A stretch of DNA of 9,915 bases from an uncultured Oscillospiraceae bacterium (lineage in GTDB: Bacteria > Bacillota > Clostridia > Oscillospirales > Oscillospiraceae). The stretch lies in NCBI GenBank assembly GCA_910577415.1, contig CAJTLK010000048.1, forward strand, positions 3,417-13,331, written 5' to 3'. The notes beneath the pieces are model-generated. The model saw nothing but the letters and a program-made list of their open reading frames with translations. It was not told where the DNA came from and made no database searches. Both the position numbers and the translations under genes were made by a program. Below are positions 6,427 to 9,915 of the stretch, in pieces (the stretch's first letter is position 1; every line of letters begins with the position of its first letter).

Positions 6427-7794
6427 TCAGTCAACGGTGGGAAACAGCAGCGTCAAGCTGAACACATCCCCCTGGGCGTCCACGCTCATCTCTCCACCGT
6501 ATTTCCGGACGATGGCCCGAATACTTCTCAGGCCAAAGCCATGATAGTTTTTATCATCCTTTGTTGTCACCGGTTCGCCATCCTCGCCCCGAAGCAAACC
6601 GGTGAAGTAGTTTTCCACCTGTACCAGAGCCATGCCCTCCCGGCTCTTCACCACCACATTGATGACCCGTTTCTCCCTCTCACGGATCCCCATTACCGCC
6701 TCCAGAGCGTTGTCCACAATGTTGCCGAACATACAGTAGAGATCGCCATCCTCTATGAAGGAGAGAAGGCCGCCGTCCACCATGCAGCTCAGGGTGATGC
6801 CGTGACTTTCACAGTAGAGGCTTTTCTCAGTAAAGAGAACGTCCAGCAGCGGATTGCCCGTCTCAATGACGCTGTCGTAGATGGCGATGGAACGCCGCAG
6901 ATCGGCAAAGGCGTCGGCAGAAACGCCGCTACCCAGAATGGCAGCGTCAAGCTTGTACTTCATGTCATGACACTTGATGTTGATCATGTCCACGGTATCC
7001 CGGGATATCTTGTATTGCTGCTCGCTCTGCCGGATGGTATGCTGGAGCTGCCCTACCTCCCGCTGGAGGTTGCGCTTCTCCAACGTACGGGAGAGAAAGA
7101 GCAGGATGGCCACTCCGCACACAGCGGAGACAGCGCTGCTGGCCTGTCGGAGGGCAAACAGGAGCGTGGGCCGCGCTGTACCTACAAGCACGCTCATCCC
7201 CGCCCGTTCAAAGAGGATGTCCTCAATAGAGCACAGGATCACCGAAACAGCCAGGATAATGACCGCGACGGTCAGCACCGCGCTGTTGAGCTTGTCTCTT
7301 GTCAGCTTATCCCGCATGCGCCGGATAAAGAGAACGTAGACTGCAGCGGCAAACAGGGCAAATACGGTGTAGTACATGACCCGATATTCCACCTTGCCCA
7401 TGACGGTATCGGGAAAGCTGTATATCCCCAGCAGCTTTCCAAAAAAGTACTGGATCAGATAGAGCTTGTAGACCAGATTTTGGGCCGCGTAAGCCGCGCT
7501 GACACAGAAAAGCACCGTCCACACCGGCTCATCAAATACCGTCAGCCCTACCCCAAAGGCCAGCAGGAAAAGAAGCACATATACAAAAATGCGGCCTGGA
7601 ACACTATCCCCAAAGCGGGTATAAAAGCCGGCGACAGCAAAGCAGGCCAGGAGCAGCGCAAGCATACTCACCGCCAGCCGTCCCCAAAAGTTGGCCCGGC
7701 GGTTGAGCCGGGCACTACACAGGGCGCAGAACACCCCCAACTCAAAGAGAAACTCCAGAATGACCGCCCAGTAGTTAAAGAGAAGCTGTTCCAT
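6427..7794 (-). CDS. GHKL-family sensor histidine kinase, multi-pass membrane protein (AgrC-like architecture)
   Basis: 455 residues. The N-terminal 235 residues contain about six or seven hydrophobic segments (about 5-26, 38-58, 68-86, 91-110, 136-157, 170-190, 210-236), forming a membrane sensor with no large extracellular domain. A short coiled-coil-like linker (about 237-262) follows. The kinase core shows the phospho-acceptor box INIKCHDMKYKL (H276), the N box FGNIVDNALEA (N358, D361, N362) and the G box HGFGLRSI (about 418-425), as in GHKL ATPases of the AgrC/ComD/CitA-like group that pair with LytTR regulators. The start overlaps the regulator's 3' end by 20 bases and has AGGAGG 6 nt upstream, which suggests translational coupling. 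The expected role is autophosphorylation at H276 and phosphotransfer to the adjacent regulator. The signal is unknown; no AgrB/AgrD-type peptide gene is visible in the window. Confidence 0.93.
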   Translation of the reverse strand: MEQLLFNYWAVILEFLFELGVFCALCSARLNRRANFWGRLAVSMLALLLACFAVAGFYTRFGDSVPGRIFVYVLLFLLAFGVGLTVFDEPVWTVLFCVSAAYAAQNLVYKLYLIQYFFGKLLGIYSFPDTVMGKVEYRVMYYTVFALFAAAVYVLFIRRMRDKLTRDKLNSAVLTVAVIILAVSVILCSIEDILFERAGMSVLVGTARPTLLFALRQASSAVSAVCGVAILLFLSRTLEKRNLQREVGQLQHTIRQSEQQYKISRDTVDMINIKCHDMKYKLDAAILGSGVSADAFADLRRSIAIYDSVIETGNPLLDVLFTEKSLYCESHGITLSCMVDGGLLSFIEDGDLYCMFGNIVDNALEAVMGIREREKRVINVVVKSREGMALVQVENYFTGLLRGEDGEPVTTKDDKNYHGFGLRSIRAIVRKYGGEMSVDAQGDVFSLTLLFPTVD

Positions 7795-8515
7795 CTTCCC
7801 CCTCCTTGCCGGCGCCGGTGGTAAACCATTCGGTGAGTTTGGCCAGAAACGCGCCCCGCCGGGGCCGGCTGATGGCCAGGGTCTCGTTCCCCACCTGAAC
7901 GGTGAGTCCCTTTACATTGACTACAAACCTCGGGTTCACCAGGTAACAGTTGTTGCACCGGAGGAAACCGTGGGCCTCCAACTGCTTCTCCGCCGCCGAG
8001 AGCACCCCCGTAGCCTCGATCACTCCGTCCACCAGATGGTAATAGAGCCGGTGGCGGATGATCTCCACATACATCAGCCTGTTGCAGGACACCCAACATA
8101 CCCCGCCTGGCACATCCAGGCTCACATTGCGCTCCTCGGCCATCACATAGAGATCCAGCGCCTTGCGGAATTTCAGGGAAAAATCGTAATAGCTCACCGG
8201 CTTGAGCAAATATCCTACCGCATCCACCTCATAACCCTTTTGGGCGTACTGGCTCAGACTGGTGATAAAAATGAGGGAAACGGTCTTATCCAGCGTCCGG
8301 AGCTTAAAGGCGGCCTCCATACCGTTCATCCCCGGAAGCTGGATATCCATAAAGACCACGGCATAGGCCGAGCGGTAATCGGCCAGAAAGTCCTCGGCAG
8401 TGCGAAACCTAACCACACGAAACTCACAGTGGTATTCCTTCTGGTAAAGGGAGAGATTTTCCTCCAGCTTGGCGGCGTGGACGTCCTCATCCTCGATGAC
8501 GGCAATGTTCCGCAT
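7775..8515 (-). CDS. LytTR-family response regulator transcription factor
   Basis: 246 residues from ATG 8515. A TTG start 11 codons upstream is possible, but the ATG has GGGGAGGGG with about 9 nt spacing and begins the canonical receiver strand MRNIAVIEDED. The receiver domain (about 1-122) has the acidic pocket E8-D9-E10, phospho-acceptor D57 in MDIQLPGMNG, T85 in FITS and K105 in LLKP. The LytTR DNA-binding domain (about 130-232) shows MYVEIIRHRLYYH and FLRCNNCYLVNPRFV, the usual landmarks of AgrA/VirR/LytR-type regulators that bind paired direct repeats. It is the first gene of a two-gene operon with the kinase, which starts inside its last codons. Likely target (inference): the lichenase promoter downstream, where a matching direct-repeat pair is visible. 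Confidence 0.95.
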   Translation of the reverse strand: MRNIAVIEDEDVHAAKLEENLSLYQKEYHCEFRVVRFRTAEDFLADYRSAYAVVFMDIQLPGMNGMEAAFKLRTLDKTVSLIFITSLSQYAQKGYEVDAVGYLLKPVSYYDFSLKFRKALDLYVMAEERNVSLDVPGGVCWVSCNRLMYVEIIRHRLYYHLVDGVIEATGVLSAAEKQLEAHGFLRCNNCYLVNPRFVVNVKGLTVQVGNETLAISRPRRGAFLAKLTEWFTTGAGKEGEDGTASL

Positions 8516-8607
8516 AGCTCTTCCCCTCCCCCCGGCAAGTTCAGTCAACCTTCAGATAACTGGCAGATTTTTCATGTTTTTATCCCTTTTTAGGGCCTTT
8601 TTTATAG

Positions 8608-8634
8608 ATTATCATAAACACACCTGTTTGGCAA
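8608..8634 (-). promoter_or_regulatory. Possible promoter of the regulator-kinase operon
   Basis: On the minus strand TTGCCA (8634-8629) is followed by 15 nt and GATAAT (8613-8608); shifting by two gives TAATCT at 17 nt. The region between the upstream terminator and the regulator is AT-rich. Each element matches the consensus at five of six positions, but the 15-nt spacing is short. The predicted leader is about 85 nt. Confidence 0.5.
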
Positions 8635-8660
8635 GGCGTTTTCACCGCTTGTCCTGTAAA

Positions 8661-8700
8661 GACAGACGCCTGACGGAAAAATTTCCGTCGGGCGTCTGTC
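8661..8700 (-). terminator. Strong hairpin terminator after the ATP-grasp gene
   Basis: Arms at 8661-8679 and 8682-8700 are complementary over 19 bp with one imperfect position (C-A on the minus-strand RNA, U-G on the plus). The tip is A/T-only. It begins 15 bases past the stop of the ATP-grasp gene. The downstream T-run on the minus strand is short (CTTTACAGG), so termination may rely mainly on the stem. It separates the ligase from the two-component operon. Confidence 0.75.
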
Positions 8701-8715
8701 CCCTAACAAGGCCTC

Positions 8716-9915
8716 TCACTTTTCCCTGCACTCCAGCACATCCTTATAGAACTGATCCATTCGCTTTTGGGTGGGGAAGGTGGCCACATACATCTGATCG
8801 GCCATGGCCCCGGAGAGGGCCTCCGGGATCCGTCCCACCATCCGCATCTGAGAGGCATACTTCTCCAAAATAGCCTCATGACTAAGGACAAAGGGCTTGC
8901 CATCCCGCCGCCCGGCGTAAGCGCAGAAGGCGTGCTCTCCCTCGGGAAGGGTGGAGTGGTCAAAGGCGATCATGTCCGCCCAAATTTTATAGACGTTGGT
9001 GGAGTTGGCAAAGTTCATCATGTCGGGAGAAAAGCCTCCGCAGGGGCGCATATTGACCTCCAGAGCTACCACGTCTCCCTTTTTACCCATGCCCTTCTGG
9101 TCTCTGTCCAGGCGGAAGAATTCAAAATGGACAAAGCGGCTTTTCACTCCGAAGGAGGCCACCGCCGCCCTTCCCGCCTTCCGGACGTCGTCGGGCAGAT
9201 CCTTGACGATATAGTAGATGGAATTGTCGTTTTCATTGACGATATCCATGATGGACATAGGGGTCACGTTGCCCGTCTCAAAAATGGGATTGCCCTGGGA
9301 GTCGATGATGGCGTCGTAGGAGTTCACCGTGGCGTAGATAAACTCCTCCATAATGTAGCTCACTCCCTCCAGCCGTTCGGCCAAAAAGAGCTTTAGCTCT
9401 GAGCGGGAGGAGAGCTTATAGGTGTGGGCCGCCCCCACGCCGTTGTCCGGCTTTACGATCACCGGCCAACCCACCTCCTTGATGAATTTAAGACAGCCTT
9501 CCTCATTGTCCACCAAGTGATAGCGGGCGGTGGGAATACCCGCCTTCTCGTAATATGCCTTCATCCTGGACTTATACTTGATCCGGGGCATGTCCTCCGT
9601 CTGGAAGCCGGAGATGATGTGAAAATCGGTCCGCAACCGGGCGTCCCGCTCCAGCCAATACTCGTTGTTGGACTCCAGCCAGTCCACCCGGCCATGCTTG
9701 AAAATGAGAAAGGCCACCGCCCGGTAGACCTCGTCATAGTTCTCCAGAGAATCCACCTTGTAGTACTCGCTGAGGCTGTCCCGCAGCTCCATGCTCAGTT
9801 CGGAGTAGGGCTGGTCGCCGATGCCCAGCACGTTCATGCCGTTATTTTTCAGCTCCCGGCAGAACTGCCAGTAGTTGGTGGGAAAGTTGGGGGAAATAAA
9901 GATCACGTTCTTCAT
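8716..9915 (-). CDS. ATP-grasp domain ligase, substrate unknown
   Basis: 399 residues. The ATG is the last codon of the window, so its ribosome-binding site cannot be seen, but MKNVIFISPNFP is a typical first beta-strand of the Rossmann-like N-lobe. The ATP-grasp core shows WPVIVKPDNGVGAAHTYK (about 150-167, K155 binding phosphate), the hinge IMEEFI (about 188-193), and metal-binding acids in VHFEFFRLD (E264) and ALEVNMRPCGG (E286, N288). The fold joins a carboxylate, via an acyl-phosphate, to an amine or thiol using ATP (as in carbamoyl-phosphate synthase large chain, biotin carboxylase and L-amino-acid ligases). The protein lacks the biotin carrier or other domains of those enzymes. It is soluble, with no signal peptide. 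It is likely a stand-alone amino-acid or peptide ligase; the substrate cannot be read from the sequence. A terminator separates it from the next operon, so a functional link is unproven. Confidence 0.9.
   Translation of the reverse strand: MKNVIFISPNFPTNYWQFCRELKNNGMNVLGIGDQPYSELSMELRDSLSEYYKVDSLENYDEVYRAVAFLIFKHGRVDWLESNNEYWLERDARLRTDFHIISGFQTEDMPRIKYKSRMKAYYEKAGIPTARYHLVDNEEGCLKFIKEVGWPVIVKPDNGVGAAHTYKLSSRSELKLFLAERLEGVSYIMEEFIYATVNSYDAIIDSQGNPIFETGNVTPMSIMDIVNENDNSIYYIVKDLPDDVRKAGRAAVASFGVKSRFVHFEFFRLDRDQKGMGKKGDVVALEVNMRPCGGFSPDMMNFANSTNVYKIWADMIAFDHSTLPEGEHAFCAYAGRRDGKPFVLSHEAILEKYASQMRMVGRIPEALSGAMADQMYVATFPTQKRMDQFYKDVLECREK

Noticed and set aside
6316..7824. A 502-codon plus-strand open frame opposite the kinase gene
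   Set aside because: The minus-strand frame has all kinase motifs, membrane segments and a ribosome-binding site. The plus frame crosses the terminator hairpin and shows no recognisable domain.
8516..8548. Upstream TTG start adding 11 residues to the response regulator
   Set aside because: The purine-rich ribosome-binding site lies inside this stretch and points to the ATG at 8515, which begins exactly at the receiver domain's first strand.
7970..8593. A plus-strand open frame opposite the response regulator
   Set aside because: The minus strand encodes intact receiver and LytTR domains; the antisense product is composition-driven and has no motif.
8584..8606. CCCTTTTTAGGG palindrome followed by a T-run on the plus strand, resembling a mini terminator
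   Set aside because: The stem is only 4 bp and no plus-strand gene precedes it. It sits in the leader of the regulator operon and is best explained by local AT richness.
8767..9396. A 209-codon plus-strand open frame opposite the ATP-grasp gene
   Set aside because: The opposite strand carries all ATP-grasp motifs; this frame has no domain or start signal.

Overview
This window reads as a chromosomal segment from a GC-rich, Gram-positive gut-type Clostridia (Oscillospiraceae-like, by inference). The grounds are strong purine-rich Shine-Dalgarno sites, a LytTR/GHKL two-component pair of the Firmicutes type, and a lichenase whose active-site strand matches the Bacillus enzymes. All four genes lie on the minus strand, so the biological order runs from high to low coordinates. 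The long open frames on the plus strand are antisense shadows.

Layout in direction of transcription: (1) 9915-8716, an ATP-grasp carboxylate-amine/thiol-type ligase of unknown substrate, closed by a strong hairpin at 8661-8700. (2) 8515-7775 and 7794-6427, a LytTR response regulator and a multi-pass GHKL sensor kinase that overlap by 20 bases and form an operon with a plausible promoter at 8608-8634; the operon ends at a hairpin at 6370-6406. (3) A 285-base intergenic region holding a good promoter (TTGTCT-16-TATAAT), a 20-bp-spaced pair of direct repeats just upstream of it that resembles a LytTR/AgrA operator, and a small palindrome in the 5' leader. (4) 6141 to the window edge at 1, a giant exported protein of at least 2047 residues, whose C-terminus is outside the window.

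The giant protein is the main item. It has an N-terminal membrane anchor and a GH16 lichenase (beta-1,3-1,4-glucanase) catalytic domain with the intact E-I-D-I-E motif. Nine beta-sandwich-like modules follow, separated by Pro/Gln-, Gly- and Pro-rich linkers, then an acidic Pro/Glu-rich tail made of an 18-residue (54-bp) tandem repeat. Modules 1-4 recur with an exact 188-residue (564-bp) period and carry a conserved vicinal Cys-Cys plus a third Cys. I do not recognise the module family; it looks like a candidate carbohydrate-binding or cell-surface module.

Working model (inference): the HK/RR pair senses an extracellular cue and the RR activates the neighbouring lichenase gene through the direct repeats. 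The surface-anchored enzyme then captures and cuts mixed-linkage glucan. The ATP-grasp gene is separated by a terminator and may be unrelated.
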